From an uncultured Acidobacteriia bacterium (lineage in GTDB: Bacteria > Acidobacteriota > Terriglobia > Bryobacterales > Bryobacteraceae): a DNA stretch of 64,000 nucleotides. Below the pieces are notes generated by a model. That model worked only from the letters and a program-made list of their open reading frames with translations. It did not search any database and was not told the origin of the DNA. Below, piece after piece: positions 27,563 through 36,032 of the stretch; positions within the stretch are counted from its first letter, which is position 1; the number at the start of each line of letters is the position of its first letter. A program made the translations under genes and the position numbers. The stretch lies in contig CAIXXM010000102.1 of NCBI GenBank assembly GCA_903923395.1, positions 1 through 64,000 of the forward strand, read 5' to 3'.

Positions 27563-28434
27563 CGAATCATCTGGAAGGTATTTTCCCCGCTCTGGTAACT
27601 CCGTTGAAAGCAGATGAAACGGTGGATACGGTTGCGCTTGAACAATTGCTGGAGCGTGTCTATTCTGCGGGGGTTCACGGCGTTTATATTTGTGGCAGCA
27701 CCGGTGAAGGGCAATCTTTGCCGGAGGCATCACGCCGCACGGTGATGGAGGTGGTGTCCAGGAATACGCCGAAGGACAGGAAGATGATTGCCCATGTTGG
27801 TGCGGCCTCCTTTGGTGAAGCGGCTTCCCTGGCGCGACATGCGGCGGTACATGGTGCGGTTGCGTTCAGCAGTCTGCGGCCCGCGGGCGCTTCTTTCCCT
27901 GAGTTGAAGGCCTATTACAGAGACCTGGCGGCGTCCACGGACTTGCCGTTCCTGGCCTATTACTTCCCGAACGCTGCGGATCAATTGAGTTACTCCCAGC
28001 TTCTGGAAATCTGTGAACTGCCCGGCATTGCGGGCCTGAAGTTCACGGACTATGACTTATTCACGCTGTCTTCGCTGGTCCGAGCCGGGAACACGATGTT
28101 CAATGGCCGGGATGAAGTTCTTTCTGCCGGTCTGCTGATGGGTGCGCATGGCGGAATCGGCAGTATCTATAATTTGGTGCCTGGAATGTTTGTGGAGTTG
28201 TATCATCATGCGCGCGCAGGCCGCTGGCAGGAAGCTGTGGCATTGCAGGACAGGATCAATCTTCTGATCCGTGTACTGATACGTTTTCCATTTATTGCCG
28301 CCTTGAAGCAGTATCTCCGCTGGGACGGGCTGGAATGCGGTATTGTCACGCGGCCGCGGCTGGAACTTACGGCTGCGGAGACTGTGGCGCTGCGGGAAGC
28401 CCTTACACCATTGGGACTTCTCCCGCCGGCCTGA
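27559..28434 (+). CDS. nanA: N-acetylneuraminate lyase-like (DHDPS/NAL superfamily)
   Basis: 291-aa TIM-barrel class I aldolase: GSTGEG (46-51), Tyr134 in YYFP and Schiff-base Lys161 in GLKFTDYD. The GLKFTDYDL stretch resembles eukaryotic-type NAL (GLKFSDTDL) more than E. coli NanA (GVKQT). Expected reaction: N-acetylneuraminate to N-acetylmannosamine plus pyruvate. The superfamily also holds dihydrodipicolinate synthases and sugar-acid aldolases, so the assignment leans on the adjacent sialidase and Kelch genes. Start overlaps the sialidase stop (ATGA). Confidence 0.8.
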   Translation: MTNHLEGIFPALVTPLKADETVDTVALEQLLERVYSAGVHGVYICGSTGEGQSLPEASRRTVMEVVSRNTPKDRKMIAHVGAASFGEAASLARHAAVHGAVAFSSLRPAGASFPELKAYYRDLAASTDLPFLAYYFPNAADQLSYSQLLEICELPGIAGLKFTDYDLFTLSSLVRAGNTMFNGRDEVLSAGLLMGAHGGIGSIYNLVPGMFVELYHHARAGRWQEAVALQDRINLLIRVLIRFPFIAALKQYLRWDGLECGIVTRPRLELTAAETVALREALTPLGLLPPA

Positions 28435-28440
28435 GAGCTT

Positions 28441-29622
28441 ATGCAGAAATGGCTCGCAGTGGCGTTGTTATGGGGCGTCGCATTGCTCAACTATCTGGAC
28501 CGCCAGGTAGTGTTTTCGCTATTCCCCCTGCTGCAACGCGACTTGCATGCGACGTCCTTTGAGCTGGGCCTGATCAGTTCGGTCTTCTTATGGGCCTATG
28601 CGGCGATGAGTCCATTTGGCGGCTACTTCGCGGACAGGCTCGGGAAGGTTCCGGTCATCGTGGCAAGTCTCGTGGTGTGGAGTGCTGCCACGTGGTTGAC
28701 AGCTCACGTTACTACGATGTCTGGCATGCTGTGGTCCAGAGGCTTGATGGGCGTTAGTGAGGCGTTCTATCTTCCGGCGGCGTTGGCGCTGATTGCTGGA
28801 CAACATACGCCTCGTACTCGCTCGCTTGCTACGGGGATTCATCAGAGCGGGCTCTATACCGGACTCATCGCAGGCGGGGCCTGGGGCGGGTGGATGGGGG
28901 ACCATGAGGGCTGGCGTCCGGTCTTTCAAATCCTGGGTGTGGTTGGTGCTATCTATGCGGTTTGTCTTGCGGCGATCTTGCTGCGGAAAGAGAAGAAGGC
29001 CATTCCGGGCGGTGGGTTTGTTGGATCGATGCGACGGCTCTTTCAAACCAGAGGATTTCTGCTGCTGACGGCTGCCTTCACTGCCATGGCTCTGGTCAAC
29101 TGGATTGTTTACACCTGGCTTCCCGTATTTCTGTATGAACGTTTTCATCTGTCCCTCACGGATGCCGGGTTCTCGGCGACATTCTATATACAGATTGCCA
29201 GTTACACAGGGGCGCTGGCGGGGGGCTTGCTGACGGACCGTTGGGCAGCGGCCAACCCGCGTGCACGGCTTTGGTCACAGGGCTTGGGCATGATGGTTGC
29301 CGCGCCTTTCCTGATCTTATTGAGTCTTGCGGGCTCCAAGTTGGTATTGATTGCTGCCTTGATTACGTTTGGACTGGGGCGCGGCCTCTTCGATTGCAAT
29401 GCGATGCCGAATCTGCGTAACTTGGTGCCGGCGGAACTTACCGCCACCGGGTATGGGATCTTCAATCTTTCGGCATGTCTTGTCGGCGGTGTGGGAGCTG
29501 CGGTGGCGGGTTCGATGAAAGAGCACCTGGGCCTCGCTGCTGCATTTCAAGTCGCTGCGGTGGTTCTTCTGTTGGGTGCGCTTCTCCTGTGGCGGATGCC
29601 CAAGGCTGAGGTCTCCCGTTGA
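28441..29622 (+). CDS. MFS transporter, predicted sialic acid uptake
   Basis: 393-aa protein with about 12 TM segments and MFS motifs, including FGGYFADRLGKVPV (motif A, loop 2-3) and RGLMGVSEAFYLPAALALIAG (motif in TM4-5). It resembles the anion:cation symporter branch used for sugar acids. It lies 6 bp after the lyase and overlaps the Kelch gene by 4 bp. By context it is the inner-membrane sialate importer, a role filled by NanT or TRAP systems elsewhere. Confidence 0.85.
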   Translation: MQKWLAVALLWGVALLNYLDRQVVFSLFPLLQRDLHATSFELGLISSVFLWAYAAMSPFGGYFADRLGKVPVIVASLVVWSAATWLTAHVTTMSGMLWSRGLMGVSEAFYLPAALALIAGQHTPRTRSLATGIHQSGLYTGLIAGGAWGGWMGDHEGWRPVFQILGVVGAIYAVCLAAILLRKEKKAIPGGGFVGSMRRLFQTRGFLLLTAAFTAMALVNWIVYTWLPVFLYERFHLSLTDAGFSATFYIQIASYTGALAGGLLTDRWAAANPRARLWSQGLGMMVAAPFLILLSLAGSKLVLIAALITFGLGRGLFDCNAMPNLRNLVPAELTATGYGIFNLSACLVGGVGAAVAGSMKEHLGLAAAFQVAAVVLLLGALLLWRMPKAEVSR

Positions 29623-30560
29623 TGCTCCGGTTGCTGGGCGTGCTATTCGCCGCCGCAACAATCACAGATCTGCCGGAATTGCCCCAACCCATTGCGGGGC
29701 AATTTGTAGGAATGCTGGGTAACCTTCTCGTCGTGGCAGGTGGTTCGTGGTGGACTGCTCCGCCTGGGGAAGGCGGCGAAAAGATCTGGGTGGACGACAT
29801 ACAGGTTTTGGAGCCGGGTGCGCGTGCGTGGCGTCATGCGGGGAAGTTACCTGAACCGATTGCTTATGGGGCTGCCGTAAGCTTTCCCCGGAGGATGGTA
29901 TTTCTGGGTGGACAGAACGGAGACAAGATTTCCTCTACTGTCAAGGCAATCAGCGACGGATTCCTCCGGTTATCGCTGCCGAACTTACCGGAACCGCTGA
30001 CGAATCTCTCCGCAGCGCGGATCGGAGAAACTATCTATGCGGTCGGCGGTCAGAACACTGCGGCCAGCAACCACTTGTGGCGGCTCGATTCCTCTGAGAA
30101 ACAATGGACGGCCGGTCCGGACTTGCCCGGGGAAGGCCGCATCCTGGCCAGTGTAGTTGCTTGTGGCGGACAACTCTATGTTCTGGGCGGTGCGGCGCTC
30201 ACTCCCGCAAGGAAGTATCTGAAGGAAGCCTGGACTTATCATCCCAAGCACGGCTGGCAGCGCCTTCCTGATCTGCCCTATCCTGCGGCCGCCGCTCCCG
30301 TGGTGTGCGGTTCTAAGCAGGAGCCTGTTCTGATTGGTGGCGATGATGGCGCACTCGCGGGACAGACCGTGGCCAATCATCCGGGATTTCGACGAACCGT
30401 TCTCCAGCTTTCCAATGGCGTGTGGAGTACCAAGGCAACTGTTCCGATTGGCTTAGTAACTACCGGGGCTGTCCCCTGGAATGACTCCATCGTGATTCCA
30501 GGGGGAGAAGATAGGCCCGGACACCGCTCGTCGCAGGTATTGCGTCTTAATTGGAAATAG
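29619..30560 (+). CDS. Secreted Kelch-repeat protein, NanM-like sialate mutarotase
   Basis: 313 aa with a short signal-like N-terminus (MLRLLGVLFAAATI). Kelch blades show the GG followed by aromatic pattern: NLLVVAGGSWW, RMVFLGGQNG, TIYAVGGQN..NHLWRLD, QLYVLGGAAL..KEAWTYHP, PVLIGGDDGA, SIVIPGGEDRPG..SQVLRLNW. This matches NanM, the periplasmic N-acetylneuraminate epimerase that speeds anomer conversion of released sialic acid. It closes the operon and overlaps the convergent phosphoesterase gene by 14 bp. Confidence 0.8.
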   Translation: MMLRLLGVLFAAATITDLPELPQPIAGQFVGMLGNLLVVAGGSWWTAPPGEGGEKIWVDDIQVLEPGARAWRHAGKLPEPIAYGAAVSFPRRMVFLGGQNGDKISSTVKAISDGFLRLSLPNLPEPLTNLSAARIGETIYAVGGQNTAASNHLWRLDSSEKQWTAGPDLPGEGRILASVVACGGQLYVLGGAALTPARKYLKEAWTYHPKHGWQRLPDLPYPAAAAPVVCGSKQEPVLIGGDDGALAGQTVANHPGFRRTVLQLSNGVWSTKATVPIGLVTTGAVPWNDSIVIPGGEDRPGHRSSQVLRLNWK

Positions 30561-32868
30561 CGATCAGGGTGCCAGATTGCGTGGCAGCGCTGTTATAGAG
30601 GGCTGAGATGCTCTGATCACCATTCGCAAGACCCTGCGGAACAGTGATATTGAATTGGAACAGGCCGTCAGAAACCAAGCCAGCGAAGCTCACGGATGCG
30701 GGTTGACCTCCAACCTGTACGGTGGGAAGTGTTGTCAGCTTTCCTGATTGCGTCGCGGCGCCGGGAATCACGGGAGTCGAAACGGGCCCGAAGCCATTGG
30801 CCCAGAGAACGATCTGTTCTCCTGGCTTTGCGGGTGTGCTAAGTCCGGGGAAGAGAGAGGTGGGTCCGACCGGGCTGTAGTCAGCATGCGTCGCTACAAC
30901 ATACGTTCCCCACTGGAAGAATGCGGGGTCGGTGTTCTGTGCGTTGACAGGGAAGGGTGTGCTCGCACGGCCGTTGACGGTGACCTGGATCTGTGCTGCG
31001 CCACTAAGAGCGGCGGGTGGAGTTAGAAAGTTGATTTGCGAGGGGCTGATGAAATAAACATACGCGCGCTGTCCGTTGACGGTCACCACGACGCCATCGA
31101 GGCTTGTGGGCAGGTTGCCATTTATAAAGTCATTGGCCGTCCAGGTGCGGGAGGACGAGGTCGGCGCGAGGTTGGTTCCGTTGATCGCCGTCCATGTATT
31201 GGACGTGATCACCGCATTGCCGCTGGCTGCATTTGTAACAGAAGATATGGACGGGCCTGCTGGAGTGCCCACTACTGGCGGAGCAACAACCCAAGTGTCA
31301 GCCACCATCGCATTCTTCGTGGTGCCTTTTTCTTCAGTGGGAAGCCAGGTTTGAATGAACTGTGTGGTTACGCCCGCGGAAGGATCCACCGTGACACGCA
31401 CATAACCACGCCCATTCACATTCGTGCCGTGAGTGTAGCCATCGGCAGTTCCGATAGACGCCTCATTCGTGCCGTTGTTGGCGCTTGGCTGGGGAACTTC
31501 CTGGTATTGGATTCCATCGAGTTCCTGGTGTCCATAGAAATGGTCATGACCGTGAAAAAAAGCTGTGACGTTATATTTCAGTAACAGCTGGTGGATGGGC
31601 ATCGCCATAGCTGGACGATATGTGTTGAAACCATAGGTACCGTCCAGATTGTAGCCGCCCCACTCGGAATACTTGGCGGCCTCAATACCGCCGCGCATCG
31701 CCCCTTGTCCGTTGTAGTTCCAGCCCCCGACGAGATTGTGAGCAAAGACGAACTTATATTTGGAATTGCTGGCGGAAAGATTCGATTGTAACCATGCGTA
31801 CTGCACATCACCGAGAGTTAGTGACCAATCGGTTTGGATGCTGGGTGAGGTTGACGTTTGGGCTGCGCCTTTCTGGCAGCAATCCTTGCCATTTCCCAGC
31901 TGTGACGTTGTGGTGTCCGGCGTCTGATTCCAAAAAGGATCCAGCACGATGAAGAGTGCGTCGCCCCAGGTCCAGGAATAGTAACTGCGGCGCATCCCCA
32001 GTCCGCAGGTGATGGATTGTCCCGGGACGCAGAGCGCACCGTTGACGTCATACTGTTGCGAATCTCCAGAAAAGAAGCTGTCCGGTGCGGGGGCGGGGAA
32101 GTACATATTGCGGTATTGTGTGTCCCAGATCGCGTAGTTCTGCGGTGTGCCGGTCAAATTCGCACCCCACTCGCCCTCATGATTGCCCAGAGTCAGGAAG
32201 AGTGGAACGGAGCCGGTGATTAAGTCATAGAAAGATCTGTGCAACTGTGCACGGGCAAGAACTCCCGGGGCAGTGGGACCACCGTTACATGTTGGTCCGG
32301 ATTGGCCGATAGGTTCCCCCGAGGTATTCAACTTATCTGTCAACATGGTATCTCCCAGATCGATGAGGAAGTCCGGATTGTCCTTGAGTTCGTTCTGCAA
32401 GGTAAGTTGATACACGGCCGGGTTGGAGTTGTTATCGAGATGTGGATCGGCTTGGATGACAAAGGTGAATGGCGTACCGGCAGGACGCGCGGTTATGAAG
32501 GTATGCTCCGCACGGGCTGTGAAGGGTGCTGCTCCTGCTGGAGCATACTGAAGCCGGTAATAGTAACGTGTGTTGGGCGTCAGACCGGAAAGCGGGATAT
32601 TCAACGGTACGTTGGCAGCGGCTGTTTGCGGTGGCGTGCTGGAAGTGTAGACGCCGGTCGCTGTGCCGTACTGGACATAGACCTGCATATCCTGACTGAA
32701 GGCGACATTGACGTTCACGGATTTTGCCGCAACCTGTCCCAGCATCTCCTGTCCCAGCCAGGGAGCCGTGTTGATGGAAGGGAAGGTCTCAGCGTTGCAA
32801 GGGCCCGTCTGCGCTTCCGCGAAACGGCAGAGTAAGAGGAGATTGAATATTACAATGGCGTATTTCAT
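30547..32868 (-). CDS. Secreted metallophosphoesterase with Solibacter C-terminal domain
   Basis: 773 aa. Signal peptide (..LLLLCRFAEAQ), a purple-acid-phosphatase-like fibronectin domain (~40-130; RYYYRLQYAP), then a calcineurin-like core with QADPHLD, DLGDTM, LGNHEGEW, FAHNLVGG and FFHGHDHFYGHQ, all metal-ligand motifs intact. The last ~230 residues match the TIGR03437 type (VTNAASGNAV..INGTNLAP..ISPSQINFLTP..VLWANGFGPV..LFQFNITVP), common in Solibacter-like genomes. It should hydrolyse phosphomono- or diesters outside the cytoplasm. An AGGA precedes the ATG, 7 bp after the upstream paralogue. Confidence 0.87.
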   Translation of the reverse strand: MKYAIVIFNLLLLCRFAEAQTGPCNAETFPSINTAPWLGQEMLGQVAAKSVNVNVAFSQDMQVYVQYGTATGVYTSSTPPQTAAANVPLNIPLSGLTPNTRYYYRLQYAPAGAAPFTARAEHTFITARPAGTPFTFVIQADPHLDNNSNPAVYQLTLQNELKDNPDFLIDLGDTMLTDKLNTSGEPIGQSGPTCNGGPTAPGVLARAQLHRSFYDLITGSVPLFLTLGNHEGEWGANLTGTPQNYAIWDTQYRNMYFPAPAPDSFFSGDSQQYDVNGALCVPGQSITCGLGMRRSYYSWTWGDALFIVLDPFWNQTPDTTTSQLGNGKDCCQKGAAQTSTSPSIQTDWSLTLGDVQYAWLQSNLSASNSKYKFVFAHNLVGGWNYNGQGAMRGGIEAAKYSEWGGYNLDGTYGFNTYRPAMAMPIHQLLLKYNVTAFFHGHDHFYGHQELDGIQYQEVPQPSANNGTNEASIGTADGYTHGTNVNGRGYVRVTVDPSAGVTTQFIQTWLPTEEKGTTKNAMVADTWVVAPPVVGTPAGPSISSVTNAASGNAVITSNTWTAINGTNLAPTSSSRTWTANDFINGNLPTSLDGVVVTVNGQRAYVYFISPSQINFLTPPAALSGAAQIQVTVNGRASTPFPVNAQNTDPAFFQWGTYVVATHADYSPVGPTSLFPGLSTPAKPGEQIVLWANGFGPVSTPVIPGAATQSGKLTTLPTVQVGGQPASVSFAGLVSDGLFQFNITVPQGLANGDQSISALYNSAATQSGTLIAISN

Positions 32869-32875
32869 GGGAATC

Positions 32876-35701
32876 CTATTGCAGGGAAATGACGGTTCCA
32901 GCTTGTGTTTGTACGCCAGCGGCGATTGCTGCCAGCGGGATATCGCCCGTGCCCAGCCCAGCAGGTATTTTCAGATTGATCTGGTAAAGTCCGGCACTGG
33001 TGATGCCAGCGTATGCCGGGGTGAGACTTACGCTGTTGAGTAACAGCGTCACTGGTGTCACGGTTGGTGCAGAGCCGGTGAAGGGCTGCCCGGCTGGGAC
33101 AGCAGGGTTAGTGGGTCCAAGCCCTACTGCGAAGAGTTCCACAGTGTCTCCCGCTTTGGCTGCAACGGTCGGATAGCCAAGTGAGTTGCCGGTGGGGCCA
33201 AGGATGTCATATGTTCCGCCGCCGTAGGCACCCGATCCATCGGTCCGCAGGATGATCCCCGCCACATGTTTCCCGTCCAGCAGGCTGAACGATGGTGCCG
33301 CAGCGGCCAGCGTGACCGTGGATGTGGATGTGCCGAAGGGTGTGGTGACTACGACTGGTACGGGGCCAGTGGCTGAATCCGCCGGAGCTTGCAGGTTGAT
33401 CTGGTTCGGGCTGACATACCATAGATATGCCGACTTACCGTTGATGGTCACGCTCGTATTGCCAAGAGACGTGGGAAAGTTATTGTTCCAGGTCACAGGG
33501 GCGGGGGCGAGATTCGTTCCGTAAATCGATACCCAGGAGCCCGGTTGAATGGTTGGGGAACTGCTGTAAACCGGCACAACTCCGGAGGCGGCAATCGCCG
33601 GGGAGAGCGCACTGGGTGCCAGCGTTCCGATGGTGTAAGAGTCCTGGATGCTGCCGCTCGTGACGCCAAGCCGCGTGGCATCGGATGGCAGCCATTCCCG
33701 GATGTATTGGACATTGACACCCGTCGGCTGGACGGTAACTTTCAGAAACCCTGCATTGGGATATAGAGTCTGCGTCGGCTGGACATAGGCGTCGGCATTG
33801 AAGGCGTAATAAGTGTTATCTGCCGGGTTGGGCACCGACTGGTAGGTCAGGCCATTGTAAGTCTGGTGCACGTAAAGATGGTCATGTGCCTGGAAAAAGA
33901 CCGTGACCTTGGTTTCTTCGAAGAGCTGTTCCAGCGTTTCAGGCCAGGAAAAGGATGTGCTGGTGGGCGCATCACAGACTGTGCAAGGCTGGCGGTTGGC
34001 GGCAAAGCCCGGCTGTCCGTTGCCATTCAGTCCGCCCCACTCATAGTAAGGCACAAGTTCGACGCCGCCGCGGTTGGTGCCAAGGACATGGTGTGCAAAG
34101 ATGAATTTCCATTTGGCCGTACTGCCCTTCAGGGTCTGAACCATCCATTGATACTGGGCATTACCCTGTGTAATGAGCCAGTCATTCGAGGTCTTCGCAG
34201 TCTGGTCGTTCAAACCGGAATCGACTTGTGCCGGTGAGCCCCAGTAGGGGTCAATCACCATGAAAAGCGCATCGCCCCACGTCCAGGCATAGTAATCGCG
34301 AAGGGGTCCGTTAATCTTAGGCAACTGTGTCGGGTTGCCCGTGTAAAAGGAGCCAGTGACGGGGTCGTTCGGTCCGGGCATGGGGAAGTAAAGGTTCCTT
34401 GCATTCTGTGCCCAGATGGGGACCTGATTGTCATTATTCACGTTATCCGGCAGCAGGTAGTTATAGAGCGACGTTTGCTCATGGTTGCCTGTACCAAGGA
34501 AGAGCGCGCCTGTGGTGATTTGGTCGAAGTAAGGTAATTGGACCGGATAGCGTGCCACAACAGCGCTCTGTGTGTAGGGATTCGTTACATTCTGCACGCT
34601 GAAGTCATCGCCGTTGGTGATGTGAAAGTCCGGGTTGGCCGCCGCGACTCCGCGCATGGTTTGGTTGTAAAGATCAGAGTGGAACATTTTGCCGACGCGT
34701 TCGGGATGCGAATCGCCCTGCACGGTGAAGACAAAGCTGCTGCCGGGCTTGCGCTGGGTATGGAAGGATCTTTCCGCACCGGCCGTATAAGTGCCCTTGG
34801 AACCAGCGGCACGGTACTGAATCTGGTAATAATACTGCGTGTCGATCGTAAGGCCGCTCATGACTGTTTGGGCGACCCAGGAGTTAGGCGTGTAAGGATC
34901 TGCGGTAGTAGTTACGGGTGTGGTTTGGCCTGTATATTTGCCCGGGGCAGTGCCGTACTGGTAGTAAAGATCGATGGAGACATTTGCCTGGACGTTGACG
35001 GTCGCGCCAGTATCTGTGGGTTGTCCAAGGATTTGTGTGAAGGTGACAGCCCCGGGAGTTTGATAGACGAACAGACTGTTCGCAGCGCTTGTGCCGGTTG
35101 CGTTTGTGACTGCAACACTGGCTGGTCCTGCTGCGCCGGGCCCTGTAACTGCGGAGATCGATGTATCTCCCTTGACGCTGAAACTCGCAGCAGGGACACC
35201 GCCGATGCTGACACTCTTCGCGCCTGTAAAGCCCGAGCCGGAAATCGTGATATTCGTGCCGCCGGCCGTGGAACCGTTGCCGGGCGACACGCCCGCGATT
35301 CCCGGCGGTGCCGCCAGGTATGTGTATAGCTTGTTCGCCGCGCTGGTTCCGCCGGAGGTGGTCACCTGGACGCTTGCTGTTCCCACCGTACCCGGAGGGG
35401 CCTGTGTCGTGATGGTGGTGTCGTTGATGACAAGCCAATCGCCGGTGCCCAGGGAGTTACCGCCGATGGTAATCGCGGAGGTGCCAGTAAAGCCCGTCCC
35501 TGTGATGGTGACCGGGTTGAAGATGTTGGCTGGCCCTGCGTTGGGCGTCACTGCGGTGACAACGGGTGGTGTTCCGCCACCATTGCCGCCACCGCCACCG
35601 CCACCTCCGCCCTTTTGTGCGGACAATGGCACTGTCCACAAGGCTAGCAACGTGAGAGTGAGAAAGCGGAGGTACGGGAACATACGCTGACAACGATACA
35701 T
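32876..35701 (-). CDS. Secreted IPT/TIG - metallophosphoesterase - Solibacter C-domain protein
   Basis: 941 aa; the ATG at 35683 (MFPYLRFLTLTLLALW..SAQ) may be the true start. After the signal peptide comes a GGGGGGGGGNGGG linker, two IPT/TIG domains (~45-215; VTPNAGPANIFNPVTITGTGFTG; VSPGNGSTAGGTNITISGSGFTG), a fibronectin-like domain, then a calcineurin-like core: QGDSHPER, NGDDFSV, GTGNHEQ, FAHHVLG and FQAHDHLYVHQ, where the usual G-H-x-H is A-H-D-H. A TIGR03437-type C-terminus follows. It is a paralogue of the next gene with extra adhesive-type domains. Confidence 0.85.
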   Translation of the reverse strand: MYRCQRMFPYLRFLTLTLLALWTVPLSAQKGGGGGGGGGNGGGTPPVVTAVTPNAGPANIFNPVTITGTGFTGTSAITIGGNSLGTGDWLVINDTTITTQAPPGTVGTASVQVTTSGGTSAANKLYTYLAAPPGIAGVSPGNGSTAGGTNITISGSGFTGAKSVSIGGVPAASFSVKGDTSISAVTGPGAAGPASVAVTNATGTSAANSLFVYQTPGAVTFTQILGQPTDTGATVNVQANVSIDLYYQYGTAPGKYTGQTTPVTTTADPYTPNSWVAQTVMSGLTIDTQYYYQIQYRAAGSKGTYTAGAERSFHTQRKPGSSFVFTVQGDSHPERVGKMFHSDLYNQTMRGVAAANPDFHITNGDDFSVQNVTNPYTQSAVVARYPVQLPYFDQITTGALFLGTGNHEQTSLYNYLLPDNVNNDNQVPIWAQNARNLYFPMPGPNDPVTGSFYTGNPTQLPKINGPLRDYYAWTWGDALFMVIDPYWGSPAQVDSGLNDQTAKTSNDWLITQGNAQYQWMVQTLKGSTAKWKFIFAHHVLGTNRGGVELVPYYEWGGLNGNGQPGFAANRQPCTVCDAPTSTSFSWPETLEQLFEETKVTVFFQAHDHLYVHQTYNGLTYQSVPNPADNTYYAFNADAYVQPTQTLYPNAGFLKVTVQPTGVNVQYIREWLPSDATRLGVTSGSIQDSYTIGTLAPSALSPAIAASGVVPVYSSSPTIQPGSWVSIYGTNLAPAPVTWNNNFPTSLGNTSVTINGKSAYLWYVSPNQINLQAPADSATGPVPVVVTTPFGTSTSTVTLAAAAPSFSLLDGKHVAGIILRTDGSGAYGGGTYDILGPTGNSLGYPTVAAKAGDTVELFAVGLGPTNPAVPAGQPFTGSAPTVTPVTLLLNSVSLTPAYAGITSAGLYQINLKIPAGLGTGDIPLAAIAAGVQTQAGTVISLQ

Positions 35702-36032
35702 CCCGAATATGAGGTGAGTATTAGCGCTCTACCGGTAGGTGAAACTGAGGCTGGCGCAGCAAGGGATCCTTATCCCCGCGAGAAATCGCATCAATTGATG
35801 GTCACCTTGCTGCTGTCCACTCTTACAAAGGGCCCGGTGTGATATGGTGCCGAAGGGTCTTAGAAACCATGTTGGTCAAGGTTGTCGCGGGATGCTCCCC
35901 GCTGGTAATTCATTCCTGGCAGCACGGTAGGCACCGCCGTTGACCTGAACACTTTCGATGTTACAGGAGAATCTGGCGGCAGCCGCGCTTGAACTTCCGC
36001 CGGACGTCATGTTCTCCGTGTAAACGGGCTCC
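35702..36032. other. 331-bp intergenic region
   Basis: Lies upstream of the minus-strand phosphoesterase pair and downstream of the sigma-54 regulator gene. I found no convincing ORF, tRNA, riboswitch core or strong terminator in it. It presumably holds the promoter for the phosphoesterases. Confidence 0.5.

Noticed and set aside
35702-36032. Possible riboswitch or structured RNA
   Set aside because: I looked for cyclic-di-GMP and cobalamin riboswitch cores and found none that fit.
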